A stretch of DNA of 64,000 bases. It comes from Bacillus sp. IITD106 (GTDB lineage: Bacteria > Bacillota > Bacilli > Bacillales > Bacillaceae_C). A model generated the notes under the pieces. It did no database searches. It saw nothing but the letters and a program-made list of their open reading frames with translations, and was not told the origin of the DNA. Position numbers and translations under genes: made by a program. Shown piece by piece: positions 17,450 to 25,516 of the stretch. Every line of letters begins with the position of its first letter. Within the stretch, counting starts at the first letter, position 1. The DNA is taken from contig NZ_JAIAZY010000015.1 of assembly GCF_019459225.1 (NCBI RefSeq), forward strand, positions 28,801-92,800, read 5' to 3'.

Positions 17450-18268
17450 TCATAATGAAGTAAGATATCTTTTCTTTTCTTGAAAATAGGCCCACTCTTT
17501 AAATCCGATTTCTTTTAATTTTGCTCTTACTAAATCAAAATCATCGCCGACACGTTCAGGATCATGAGCATCGGAGCCAAATGTAACGTTTACACCATGA
17601 TATAGCGCTCTTTCAAGAATTTCATCAGCTGGATACCAGCCGCCGCAATCCTTCGTTTTCCCAGACGTATTGATTTCAATCGCCACGTCATGTTCTCCAA
17701 TAATTTTTAAAGTGCGGTCTACTACATCAGTTTGAATCGAGGAAAAGTCCGGATAAAATCCTTTCATCGCATCAATATGACCTAAAATTTGGAATACTCC
17801 ACAGCTTGCCGACTGTTGAATCAGTTCGTAATATTCTTCTTTTGTACGAACTCTTTCCTTTTCCGTCAAACCTTCCCATCGATCTCTTTTAAAAATGCTT
17901 ACCCCATCTACAAAATGAACAGATCCAATAATGTAATCGAAAGGATAAGATTCATATTGTTTTCGATATAAGTCAATATATTCTGGAAAAAAGTCAGATT
18001 CCACTCCTAAAAGTACGTCAATTTTTCCTTTGTATTCTTCTTTTAGCTGTAAAACTTCCTGGACATATTCAGGGAATGTACTTTTTGCCATCGCAATCCC
18101 CGGATGAAGTTGATCCTTTTCACTCGCAAAATAAGGAGAGTGGTCGGAAATGCCAATCATATCCATCCCTTTTTGAATCGCCGCTTCAATATAATCCCGA
18201 ATATCGGCTCGTGCATGACCGCAACGGAGATGATGAGTATGAAAATCAAATTTTAGATGGGAGTTCAT
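17450..18268 (-). CDS. hisJ: PHP-domain histidinol-phosphatase HisJ-type
   Basis: 272 residues. The metal-binding PHP motifs are HTHH (about residues 11-14) with RCGHA after it, GISDHSPY, GVESDF, IGSVHF, LGHID and GSDAHDP. This is the full set for HisJ/HisK-type monofunctional histidinol phosphatases, which carry out the penultimate step of histidine synthesis. No other his genes are nearby, and isolated hisJ is normal in Bacillus. RBS GGAGG is 6 bases before the ATG. The overlap in context with a sugar epimerase gives no extra functional clue. Confidence 0.9.
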   Translation of the reverse strand: MNSHLKFDFHTHHLRCGHARADIRDYIEAAIQKGMDMIGISDHSPYFASEKDQLHPGIAMAKSTFPEYVQEVLQLKEEYKGKIDVLLGVESDFFPEYIDLYRKQYESYPFDYIIGSVHFVDGVSIFKRDRWEGLTEKERVRTKEEYYELIQQSASCGVFQILGHIDAMKGFYPDFSSIQTDVVDRTLKIIGEHDVAIEINTSGKTKDCGGWYPADEILERALYHGVNVTFGSDAHDPERVGDDFDLVRAKLKEIGFKEWAYFQEKKRYLTSL

Positions 18269-18420
18269 ATAATTCCTCCAATTCGCATAATTGTTTCTTC
18301 TATACTATCATACTGCAAATTGAAAGAAATTACCGATTATGTTATTCAAGAATATTATTAACATTAACCCTATCAGAATCATAAATTATTTGGAACTGAT
18401 TACTATGTATTTTTTGATAG

Positions 18421-18458
18421 AAAAAGAGGGTCGCCATTTCATTTGGCCCCCTCTTTTT
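18421..18458 (-). terminator. Terminator of the coiled-coil gene
   Basis: AAAAAGAGGG (18421-18430) pairs with CCCTCTTTTT (18449-18458), extended inside by GCC/GGC. It lies directly after the stop at 18462 and is usable from either strand. Confidence 0.75.
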
Positions 18459-18461
18459 ACG

Positions 18462-18818
18462 TTAGTTGAACGTCATCTGCTCATTTTGAACGATTGTCGA
18501 GTTTGACTCTTCTTTTCCTCTCACTTTATCAATTTTATCGATAAACATTTGGAAAACTTTCTTTTTTTCCTCTAAGTCTCTAATTCCTTCTTTTAATTCG
18601 TTGAACCGTTCTTGAAACGGAGTATGATATAGATGGCGAATGTTTCGGATAATCTCTTCATTTACAGTAGATTGAATGACTTGTTTTGTGATGCTGAATT
18701 TATAAGAATATACTTGCAGCTCTTTTTTTATTTCCTCATATTCTTTGTCAATTTCCACTAAAATTTCGCCTATTTCTTCTTTCCATTCTTCCAAGGATTT
18801 TTTCACATGAGTTTCCAT
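18462..18818 (-). CDS. Small helical protein of unknown function
   Basis: 118 residues from the ATG at 18818 (AAGGAG 7 bases upstream). Almost entirely charged helix, with heptad-like runs in residues 5-40 (EEWKEEIGEILVEIDKEYEE) and 65-100, so likely a coiled coil. No Cys, no signal peptide, no membrane helix. The gene has its own terminator and is next to, but separated by 148 bp from, the ydj operon. I recognise no family. Confidence 0.7.
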   Translation of the reverse strand: METHVKKSLEEWKEEIGEILVEIDKEYEEIKKELQVYSYKFSITKQVIQSTVNEEIIRNIRHLYHTPFQERFNELKEGIRDLEEKKKVFQMFIDKIDKVRGKEESNSTIVQNEQMTFN

Positions 18819-18966
18819 AGTCAAACTCCTTTTTCATCAAGGCATTTTTATCTTTTTCGCTAGACAAAATAGTTGCTATATTACATTTTAGCGAATGATC
18901 TTTTCAAGAAGATAACGATAGAATTACAGCTTCCCAACAATTGATGAAAAAGGAGTTACAGCTTGG

Positions 18967-19956
18967 TTAAACGAGTTTCTGGCCACAATTTGAGCAAAAA
19001 TTCCCTCCGCTCGTTTTTTCCCCACAGTTCGGACAGAAATTAGGTATTTTATTTCCGCCGCTCGGATTATTTCCTTGAGACGGTTGATTTTGATTATGAT
19101 TCTGGTTTTGATTTTGATTCATGTTTTTCATCATTTCATTGGCGACATTCATTCCCATCATCATGCCCGCCATATCTGCAGCCACCCCGCCGCCTTTTAC
19201 TTTTCCGGAAGAAATGCCGTCCGTCATCTCAACTTGCTGATATTTTTGGATATCGCCAATCATACTGTGGGAAGCCGTTTTTGCGATCATTTCCTGAATT
19301 TTCTCTGGATAATTGAAGCTCATAATATTAAATCCAGTTATGGTCATCCCGCTATCTATGATTTGCATGTCGAGATCTTCCTTAATTCCTTTTGCAATTT
19401 CAAAAGAGTTAGCCTGAAGGTTGAACATATCTTTTCCTTCTCTGCTGATCCACTTCATCAACAGTTGATCAAGAATCGAAACAATCCTAATTTTAACATC
19501 TTCTACAAGATAACTATTTTTCACTCCAGCAATTTTATCAATCAACGCCATATAATCATTCACTTTAAAATTAAATGTACCATTTGCGCGGATTGGCATG
19601 CCGCCAGGAAGCATTGGCGTCGGGATGTTAATCGCATTTTTCGTTCCCCATTTAACCGTAAATTCCTTCGTGTTCACGAATAACACTTCCACACGCATTC
19701 CGCTGTTAAAGCCAAATTTAAAACCTTTTAGTGTTGATAAAAATGGGATAATTTGCGATTCAATATTATAATCCCCTTCATCCGTAAAAATCCCTTCAAT
19801 TTTTCCATTATTAATAAAAATGGCATCTTGACCTGGACGAATAATGAGTCTACTGCCTTTTTTAATTTCACGATTACTCCATTTCCAAAAAATCATATCG
19901 TCTCTGAATTCTTCCCATTCTACGACGTTAGCAAATTGATTTTTAAATAATGACAT
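18967..19956 (-). CDS. ydjI: SPFH-domain protein with C-terminal zinc ribbon (YdjI)
   Basis: 329 residues. Residues about 1-225 form a virion-core/SPFH (band 7-like) domain. Next comes a Gly/Met-rich hinge and an Asn/Gln repeat near 275-295. The C-terminal zinc ribbon CPNCGEKTSGGNFCSNCG has four Cys. It matches B. subtilis YdjI, which works with PspA and YdjH/YdjG in the cell-envelope stress response and helps recruit PspA to the membrane. It is the last gene of the operon, 24 bp after ydjH. RBS is moderate (GGAATTGATG). Confidence 0.92.
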   Translation of the reverse strand: MSLFKNQFANVVEWEEFRDDMIFWKWSNREIKKGSRLIIRPGQDAIFINNGKIEGIFTDEGDYNIESQIIPFLSTLKGFKFGFNSGMRVEVLFVNTKEFTVKWGTKNAINIPTPMLPGGMPIRANGTFNFKVNDYMALIDKIAGVKNSYLVEDVKIRIVSILDQLLMKWISREGKDMFNLQANSFEIAKGIKEDLDMQIIDSGMTITGFNIMSFNYPEKIQEMIAKTASHSMIGDIQKYQQVEMTDGISSGKVKGGGVAADMAGMMMGMNVANEMMKNMNQNQNQNHNQNQPSQGNNPSGGNKIPNFCPNCGEKTSGGNFCSNCGQKLV

Positions 19957-19980
19957 GTCTCATCAATTCCTTTCTATATA

Positions 19981-20754
19981 TTAAAATTTACCCCCACTGC
20001 CGCTATGAGAGTGTCCTCCACTTGTAAATCCGCCGCCTCCACGGCTGCCTCCACCACTACTATTATTCGATGGTTTTCTCCGCTTCGTTGTCGTTGTTCT
20101 AATATAAATATCCCTTCGATCCAATACCCTTGAATTATTACTATCTTCATATGTGCTACTGTTGATCGTGACTCTTCCACCTGAATTGTAGGCCATAATT
20201 CCGACAATGATTCCTGCTAATCCTAGTGAACAAATAATTTGAAACCATATATTAAAAAATAGACTGTCTGGATTGACACCTGGCCGAAATCCCATATATT
20301 TATAGGATGTTTTAATAAAGTCTTCAAATGCCTGTTCATAATTACCGCTCGACAAATCCGGTGTAATTTTTTCACGTATTTGCGTTAGCCTCTCGTCATC
20401 CAAATATTTCTCAGCCTTGTAAAAACCAGCCAAATAGACGTCGCGCTTTTCCATATCAATTGTCAGGATGGCGGCATTCCCATGCGGTTTATCATAACCA
20501 GGAGCTTTATCATCATAAAAATCTTGCATGTATTTTTTTGCACCTTTTCCTTCAGTGCCATTCGTCGTCAAAATAATGAAGTCCGTATTCCGTTTTGCGC
20601 CATATTCATTTGCCATCGCTTCCAGTTTTTGAACTTGATCATCTGTTAATAATCCAGCATAATCATATATCTTTTGTTCCACCGCATGAGCATTTATGGA
20701 AAATGGCAATAAAATCAAGAGGAAAGCGAATATAAATAAGTATTTTTTCACCAT
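19981..20754 (-). CDS. ydjH: TPM-domain membrane protein YdjH
   Basis: 257 residues. I chose the ATG at 20754: GGTGG lies just upstream and the product then starts with a signal-like MVKKYLFIFAFLL. A secreted TPM domain (about residues 25-140) follows, then a membrane helix (about 175-195) and a low-complexity Ser/Gly-rich C-terminal tail. YdjH partners YdjG in the sigma-W-controlled pspA operon. It overlaps the ydjG stop by 7 bp (TGGTGA/ATGGTG), which suggests coupled synthesis. The frame is open further upstream to 20826, but the start inside ydjG has no RBS. Confidence 0.9.
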   Translation of the reverse strand: MVKKYLFIFAFLLILLPFSINAHAVEQKIYDYAGLLTDDQVQKLEAMANEYGAKRNTDFIILTTNGTEGKGAKKYMQDFYDDKAPGYDKPHGNAAILTIDMEKRDVYLAGFYKAEKYLDDERLTQIREKITPDLSSGNYEQAFEDFIKTSYKYMGFRPGVNPDSLFFNIWFQIICSLGLAGIIVGIMAYNSGGRVTINSSTYEDSNNSRVLDRRDIYIRTTTTKRRKPSNNSSGGGSRGGGGFTSGGHSHSGSGGKF

Positions 20755-21776
20755 AAACCACCACCTAATGCTAGCGAAATCAATTTTAAGGCGATAAAAG
20801 TTGACCCGGCGATTCCTCCAAACCACATGCCGACTTTTGCCATACTGATTGGCGGTTTTCCAACTACTTTTCCTGTCTGGCCATTCATCGCAAATGTATG
20901 TTCCGCTCTATCGTAGTCATAATAGACCATCCATACAGGGAATAACGCGTAAATACTTTTCATTTTTTTAGTGTCTATCTGCTTATCTTTATATGAAACC
21001 GTGGAGTATCCAGATATCGTGGAACTAATATACGAGTCTATAAATCTTTGTATTTTTGATTTTACACGAGGCAGCAATTCCTTATCATCATAATTGTACT
21101 TTTCCGCAATGTAACCTGCGAGATATGGGGTTTTAAAATCTTTTAAATCCGAATAATGATACGGCTCCAGCTTATCCATCATTCCATCAACCATTTTTTC
21201 CGAGGCATCAACTGGGACTTTTACGTAATCAAGGTTAATATGACGATAAACATCATAATGTTTTGTTTCCGTATAAATATAATCTCCTCGCGTATATGTT
21301 CGAACTTTTGTAGCCGTTGCATTAACTTTTACTCTGCTGTTTAAATCGTACAACCAAAATGGGACATACATACCAGTAATATTCTTGATTCGATCCGCAT
21401 TCATGAATCCTTTTGGTGTAAGACGCCCATTTTTACACCATTTTTTGAAAGCTTGAATTGCTTCATCTTTACTTATTGAAAATGGTATCACTTTTCCTGG
21501 GGCCAGTATACCTGAAAGCCGATCGGCCAATACTACAGCTGCACCACAGAAACTGCATGAAGTCGCCGTTGTGTCAGCATCAGTAATAACAACAGCACCA
21601 CAGTTATTACAATGATATTCTTTCGCTTCACCTTCAGAAAACGTAGTGCTAATCAGATCTTCGTCGAAGTTTTCTATATTCTCTTGTCTTCCACAACTGT
21701 GACATAAAAGTGTTCCCGTCTCACTATCAAACGTCATATCATCTCCACAGTTAGGGCATTTATACTGTAAGAGCAT
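20748..21776 (-). CDS. ydjG: Zinc-ribbon membrane protein YdjG
   Basis: 342 residues. Two adjacent zinc-ribbon modules are seen near the N-terminus (CPNCG..CHSCG, then CNNCG..CSFCG). A central beta-rich domain of about 220 residues follows and a C-terminal membrane helix (about 320-340). It matches YdjG, a membrane partner of YdjH that helps retain PspA at the membrane. The ATG at 21776 was chosen for AGAGGTG 6 bases upstream; the longer frame starts 18 bp earlier. A perfect inverted repeat separates it from pspA. Confidence 0.9.
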   Translation of the reverse strand: MLLQYKCPNCGDDMTFDSETGTLLCHSCGRQENIENFDEDLISTTFSEGEAKEYHCNNCGAVVITDADTTATSCSFCGAAVVLADRLSGILAPGKVIPFSISKDEAIQAFKKWCKNGRLTPKGFMNADRIKNITGMYVPFWLYDLNSRVKVNATATKVRTYTRGDYIYTETKHYDVYRHINLDYVKVPVDASEKMVDGMMDKLEPYHYSDLKDFKTPYLAGYIAEKYNYDDKELLPRVKSKIQRFIDSYISSTISGYSTVSYKDKQIDTKKMKSIYALFPVWMVYYDYDRAEHTFAMNGQTGKVVGKPPISMAKVGMWFGGIAGSTFIALKLISLALGGGLW

Positions 21777-21796
21777 CTTTTTCACCTCTTTCATCT

Positions 21797-21828
21797 ACGA
21801 AAGCTGTAGCTTAAGCTACAGCTTTCGT
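21797..21828. repeat. Perfect 14-bp inverted repeat between pspA and ydjG
   Basis: ACGAAAGCTGTAGC (21797-21810) and its exact complement (21815-21828) flank a TTAA loop. There is no T-run on the minus strand, so it is more likely an RNA processing or stability element, or a partial terminator, than a full stop. It would let pspA message exceed that of the ydjGHI genes. Confidence 0.6.
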
Positions 21829-21843
21829 TTAAGGATTCTTATT

Positions 21844-22524
21844 TTATTCTTTGTTTTTTAATGATGCTTTTAAAGCAGCCAACTCATCCTCAACGCCTGT
21901 ATCATCACTATCATATTTTGCTGCTAAGTCCTTTATGTCATCTTTAGGACTAGTATTTAATTCCGCCATGGCAGTTGCTTCATCGAGTGCTTTATTCACC
22001 TTTTCTTCCATTCTTTCAAATGCAGAAATTGAATGACCCGCGCCCGCTACGGAAGAACCAATTTTATTCAATCTTTCTTGAGTTTTGGCAACAGCCATCT
22101 TTCCTTTAAGCATGGACCTGCGCGACTCAAGTTCACTAATATCTTCTAGAAGTTTATCGTGCATTTGTCTCATTTTAAAGGCATTATTGGCTGCCAAATT
22201 ATATGCTTCTTGTAATTCAGATTGCTTGGAAACTAATAGTGCTTTTCTTTCTAAAAACTTTTTCGCATCATCGTCATTTCCAGCTTCTACTGCTTTAACC
22301 GCATAGTTTTGCATTTTTTCAATATCTGCTTTACATTCATCGAGAGCTCTTTTCGCTCTTTGTTCTTCCGCCATAACGGAAGCTGTTTCTGCTTTCACTT
22401 TTCCTAAATCGCTGCTGAGGTTCCGCATGTATTGATCAATCATTTTCTCCGGATTTTCTGCCTTGTCTAATAACGCATTGATATTACTCGCCATAATGTC
22501 TCTAAACCTAGATAAAATTCCCAT
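21844..22524 (-). CDS. pspA: Phage-shock protein A homologue (PspA/IM30)
   Basis: 226 residues, fully helical with long coiled coils, the classic ESCRT-III-like PspA fold. The N-terminal MGILSRFRDIMASNINALLDKAENPEKM has the amphipathic membrane-binding helix. B. subtilis PspA oligomerises on stressed membranes and is induced by sigma-W-activating agents. It is the first gene of pspA-ydjG-ydjH-ydjI. AGGAGGGC precedes the ATG. Confidence 0.95.
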   Translation of the reverse strand: MGILSRFRDIMASNINALLDKAENPEKMIDQYMRNLSSDLGKVKAETASVMAEEQRAKRALDECKADIEKMQNYAVKAVEAGNDDDAKKFLERKALLVSKQSELQEAYNLAANNAFKMRQMHDKLLEDISELESRRSMLKGKMAVAKTQERLNKIGSSVAGAGHSISAFERMEEKVNKALDEATAMAELNTSPKDDIKDLAAKYDSDDTGVEDELAALKASLKNKE

Positions 22525-22555
22525 AATGCCCTCCTCAAAAAATTTATTTAGTGTA

Positions 22556-22584
22556 TATACTGAATGTGTTAAAAAAAAGTTTCA
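22556..22584 (-). promoter_or_regulatory. Sigma-W-like promoter of pspA
   Basis: TGAAAC (22584-22579), 17 bases, then AGTATA (22561-22556) on the minus strand. This is close to the sigma-W consensus TGAAAC-N16-CGTA. Known regulation of the B. subtilis orthologue by sigma-W agrees with this. Confidence 0.7.
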
Positions 22585-22599
22585 TTTTTTGTAAAAAAA

Positions 22600-22926
22600 T
22601 TAACCAAGCAGTTTTAAACCTACCGCTCCTGAAATAATGCAGACGAGAAAAATAATTCGTTTCCATCCTGCCGATTCATTAAAAAATAATATCCCCATGA
22701 TGACTGCACCCGCTGCACCTAACCCCGTCCAAACAGCATAGGCGGTTCCTAAAGGGATGCTTCTCATGGCAAGGGATAGAAAAACAAACCCAAGACCAAA
22801 TGTAGCAATAATAAGAAGCAGTCTGCCAATCGATTTTTTTTGCAGAAAAAGATTAATACTCATCACACCGAAGATTTCTCCGAAACTAGCAATGACTAAA
22901 TAAATCCATGCCACCTTACTGTTCAC
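22600..22926 (-). CDS. SMR family exporter, second subunit (YkkD-like)
   Basis: 108 residues, four membrane helices, typical SMR size. The central essential Glu is present in the first helix (SFGEIFGV, Glu at about 17). GTAYAVWTGLGAAG is the SMR signature. Paired SMR proteins of opposite topology work as heterodimers; similarity runs to YkkD of the B. subtilis YkkCD pair. It overlaps its partner by 11 bp. The substrate, drug or guanidinium, is not fixed. Confidence 0.88.
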   Translation of the reverse strand: MNSKVAWIYLVIASFGEIFGVMSINLFLQKKSIGRLLLIIATFGLGFVFLSLAMRSIPLGTAYAVWTGLGAAGAVIMGILFFNESAGWKRIIFLVCIISGAVGLKLLG

Positions 22927-23254
22927 CTACTTTTTTTGACGGTGCGTCTTCCGTTGTCATTTTAATTCCAATCACTCCGACAATAATGAATCCGATGAAT
23001 AGAAATTGGTAGATGGAAAAGTCTGCATGGAAAAAAAGTATATCGACGAGAACAATTAAAGCAGCTCCCGATCCTGTAAAAACTGCATAGACCGTTCCCG
23101 CCGGCAAATTTTCACAAGCTTTGATAATAAAAAAGAAACTAAACACAATCATGATAATGGTACCGAACCATTCCAAGATTGTCGTAGAGTAGCGAAGGCC
23201 CACCACCCAAAAAACTTCAACAATTGTTGCAAAAAGAACATAAAGCCAACCCAT
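22916..23254 (-). CDS. SMR family exporter, first subunit (YkkC-like)
   Basis: 112 residues, four helices. Glu in IVEVFWVVGL (about residue 13) and GTVYAVFTGSGAAL are the SMR signature elements, and the hydrophilic C-terminal tail resembles YkkC. It is expected to pair with the downstream subunit. YkkCD is under the guanidine-I riboswitch in B. subtilis, but only 78 bp separate this gene from the preceding one and I see no ykkC motif, so the drug-exporter reading is favoured. Confidence 0.86.
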   Translation of the reverse strand: MGWLYVLFATIVEVFWVVGLRYSTTILEWFGTIIMIVFSFFFIIKACENLPAGTVYAVFTGSGAALIVLVDILFFHADFSIYQFLFIGFIIVGVIGIKMTTEDAPSKKVGEQ

Positions 23255-23332
23255 TTAAACGATTCCTCCAGAAAATGAATTGGCTTTATTTTATCATAAA
23301 TGCGGGATTGATTCAGACAAAGAACGGATTAC

Positions 23333-24028
23333 CTACAAAAACACCGCTACGAGAATCGGTGTAATCACTGATGTAAAAATAGCACTTAACACCATGGCTA
23401 CTGTACTTGCGGCGCCTTCTCTTAAATCATTTTCCATCGACCTGGCTGTGCCGATTGCGTGGGATGCACTCCCCATTCCGAGTCCTCTCGCAAGATGATG
23501 GTCGATTCTCACCCATCGAAATAATGAATGTCCCATGACGGCACCGCCGATTCCAGCGACCATGACAAGAACAGCCGCTAATGTAGAGGAACCTCCAATT
23601 GAAGAAGCTATATCCATGGCAATTGGTGAGGTAACAGATTTAGGTAAAAGGGAAACTAAGAGAAGGTGATCTAATCCAATCCATTTTCCCAATATCAAGC
23701 CACTCACAACTCCCAACATAGACCCACATAAAGTTCCTAACAAAATGGGACGTGTATATTGGATTAGTATTTTTCTATGCTGGTAAAGCGGATAAGCAAG
23801 TGCCACAACGGCAGGACCAAGAAATGCTTCAATCCATTTTCCACCAATAAAATAAGTTTTGTATGGTATCTTAAAAATCAATAATCCTATAACAAGGATG
23901 ATAGTTGAAGTTAAAACTGGCAATGTGAAGGGATTTGGGTATTTTTGATTCAACTTTCTTGCAACGAAAAAAACAAGAATTGTAACCGTAATGGCAACCA
24001 TTCCTATTAAACTATCATTCATTTTCAT
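23333..24028 (-). CDS. lrgB: LrgB/CidB-family membrane protein
   Basis: 231 residues, about 7-8 membrane helices, a complete LrgB domain. The sequences near residues 110-135 (VSLLPKSVTSPIAMDI) and 185-200 (HAIGTARSMENDLREGAASTV) are conserved in CidB/LrgB. With LrgA it forms the pyruvate-linked or holin-like membrane pair (PftAB, CidAB). Overlaps lrgA by 14 bp on the same strand. Function as pyruvate importer is known for the B. subtilis PftAB pair; whether this copy does so is inference. Confidence 0.9.
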   Translation of the reverse strand: MKMNDSLIGMVAITVTILVFFVARKLNQKYPNPFTLPVLTSTIILVIGLLIFKIPYKTYFIGGKWIEAFLGPAVVALAYPLYQHRKILIQYTRPILLGTLCGSMLGVVSGLILGKWIGLDHLLLVSLLPKSVTSPIAMDIASSIGGSSTLAAVLVMVAGIGGAVMGHSLFRWVRIDHHLARGLGMGSASHAIGTARSMENDLREGAASTVAMVLSAIFTSVITPILVAVFL

Positions 24029-24389
24029 ACCGCCTTTTACGAAGCAATCGTTGACTCAGCCTACCTGTAAAAATCATTACTAAAGCGGTACTAGTCAATA
24101 TAACAAAAATTAGCAGGACCCCTTTTCCATTAAATAATTCCGGAAAATTCATAATCCCTACTGTAACCGGAAGAAAAAGCAACGGTAAATATTTTATAAG
24201 CAGGAAAGATCCTTTTTCGATCCATTCCTGCTTAAAGATACCTGTCGCAAGCAACGTGAATAATATCAGCATGCCAATAATACTGCCTGGAATGAAGAGA
24301 TTCAACGTTTTTTGAATCCAGCTTCCAAGCAAAAAAATCAGATACAAAATCCCAATCTGGACAATAATTTTTACTATTTTCACTCTCAA
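24015..24389 (-). CDS. lrgA: LrgA/CidA-family membrane protein
   Basis: 124 residues, four membrane helices, with the family sequence LFIPGSIIGMLILF near residue 30 and LPLLFLPVTVGIMN near 70. The gene overlaps lrgB downstream and the AI-2E permease gene upstream by four bases, so all three are translationally linked. A LytST/LytTR regulator gene is not adjacent. Confidence 0.9.
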   Translation of the reverse strand: MRVKIVKIIVQIGILYLIFLLGSWIQKTLNLFIPGSIIGMLILFTLLATGIFKQEWIEKGSFLLIKYLPLLFLPVTVGIMNFPELFNGKGVLLIFVILTSTALVMIFTGRLSQRLLRKRRYENE

Positions 24390-25408
24390 TACTCCAATTT
24401 TGGTTCTTTATTCGTTACACCAAGCACATCCAATAGGAAAACAAACACTGGAATTCCGATAATCAGTCCCCATACTCCGAAGAAATTTTGAGAGAAAATT
24501 AAAACGATAAAAGTATAAAATACAGGTAAATCAGTCTTAGAGGACATTAATTTTGGATTTAATATATATGCTTCCACAGCATGAATAACCATAATAGCTA
24601 CCACTACATAAATCACTTTTATAAAACCGCCGATTGTATAGGCGATTAAGCAAAGTGGAATTAAAGAAATGATTACTCCTGCAACTGGAATGAGACCTAA
24701 AAAGAAAATCAAAATCGCTAAACCAAATATTTGGGGAAAGCCCAAAATCATCAAAGAAGTAACCGTTAAACCACAATTCACAATCGCGATAATAAATTGC
24801 GCTTCGATGACCTTACCAAACGTACGCGTAAATTTTTGTGCAAAAAATTCAATCTCATAATAAAATGGAGCAATTTTACTATCTTTAAATTTCGCTGTAA
24901 ATTCTTTTAGTCGCGGTTTTTCCAGTAAGAAAAACAAACTTAGCAGCAAAGCAATCAATACTTGAATACTCGTTTTACTAATATCAGTAAATGATTTCAA
25001 TAGAAACGTAAAGCCGTTCTCTAAATAGGCGGAGATTTGGTTATTCGTAATGATCGATTCAATATAATTAATCACTACATTATCATGCGGCTCTGCATAA
25101 AATGCGGTAATTCTTTTCACCAATTGACTAATTTCCAATGTAATAATTGGTAAATATTTCACAAGGCCCCACGTTAACAAGCCGACAATTAACGAATACA
25201 GCAATACCGCAAGTATTTTCCGATTAATGGGTATGCGCCTTGCGGTAAATTCCACGAGCCGATCCATTAAAAATGCGAAGATGAATGTGAGTAAAATTAA
25301 ATTCATCATACTCCTCATCAAATATAAAATAAAAACGATCAATCCAAATATAATGAATCGTTTAACACCCTTTTTTTGAAAGAACTCTGCAATGTTCATC
25401 CGTTTCAT
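24386..25408 (-). CDS. AI-2E family transporter
   Basis: 340 residues, about 8 membrane helices in the AI-2E (UPF0118/TqsA) pattern, with the typical FGLIPVAGVIISL-like LIPVAGVIISLIPL near residue 245. The family includes exporters of autoinducer-2 and Na+/H+ antiporters in Bacillus; the substrate is unknown. AAGGGG lies two bases before the annotated ATG and 11 before the ATG of the ninth-base downstream alternative (25399), so the start may be three codons later. It heads an lrgA-lrgB operon. Confidence 0.85.
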   Translation of the reverse strand: MKRMNIAEFFQKKGVKRFIIFGLIVFILYLMRSMMNLILLTFIFAFLMDRLVEFTARRIPINRKILAVLLYSLIVGLLTWGLVKYLPIITLEISQLVKRITAFYAEPHDNVVINYIESIITNNQISAYLENGFTFLLKSFTDISKTSIQVLIALLLSLFFLLEKPRLKEFTAKFKDSKIAPFYYEIEFFAQKFTRTFGKVIEAQFIIAIVNCGLTVTSLMILGFPQIFGLAILIFFLGLIPVAGVIISLIPLCLIAYTIGGFIKVIYVVVAIMVIHAVEAYILNPKLMSSKTDLPVFYTFIVLIFSQNFFGVWGLIIGIPVFVFLLDVLGVTNKEPKLEY

Positions 25409-25473
25409 TTCCCCTTATTCGTATCCTATTATTTATTATCATCATAAAAGCTCTCGATTACAAGAGTTCTGAC

Positions 25474-25509
25474 AATAAAAAATCTACTCCAATACATATT
25501 GGAGTAGAT
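25474..25509 (-). terminator. Terminator of the opp binding-protein gene
   Basis: ATCTACTCCAAT (25482-25493) pairs perfectly with ATTGGAGTAGAT (25498-25509) around a 4-base loop, followed on the minus strand by TTTTTTATTG. It lies 8 bp past the stop at 25517. Confidence 0.9.
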
Positions 25510-25516
25510 AAAAAGG

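Noticed and set aside
22916..23332. Guanidine-I (ykkC) riboswitch upstream of the SMR pair
   Set aside because: Only 78 bp separate the pair from the next gene, too short for the aptamer plus promoter, and none of its conserved motifs is visible.
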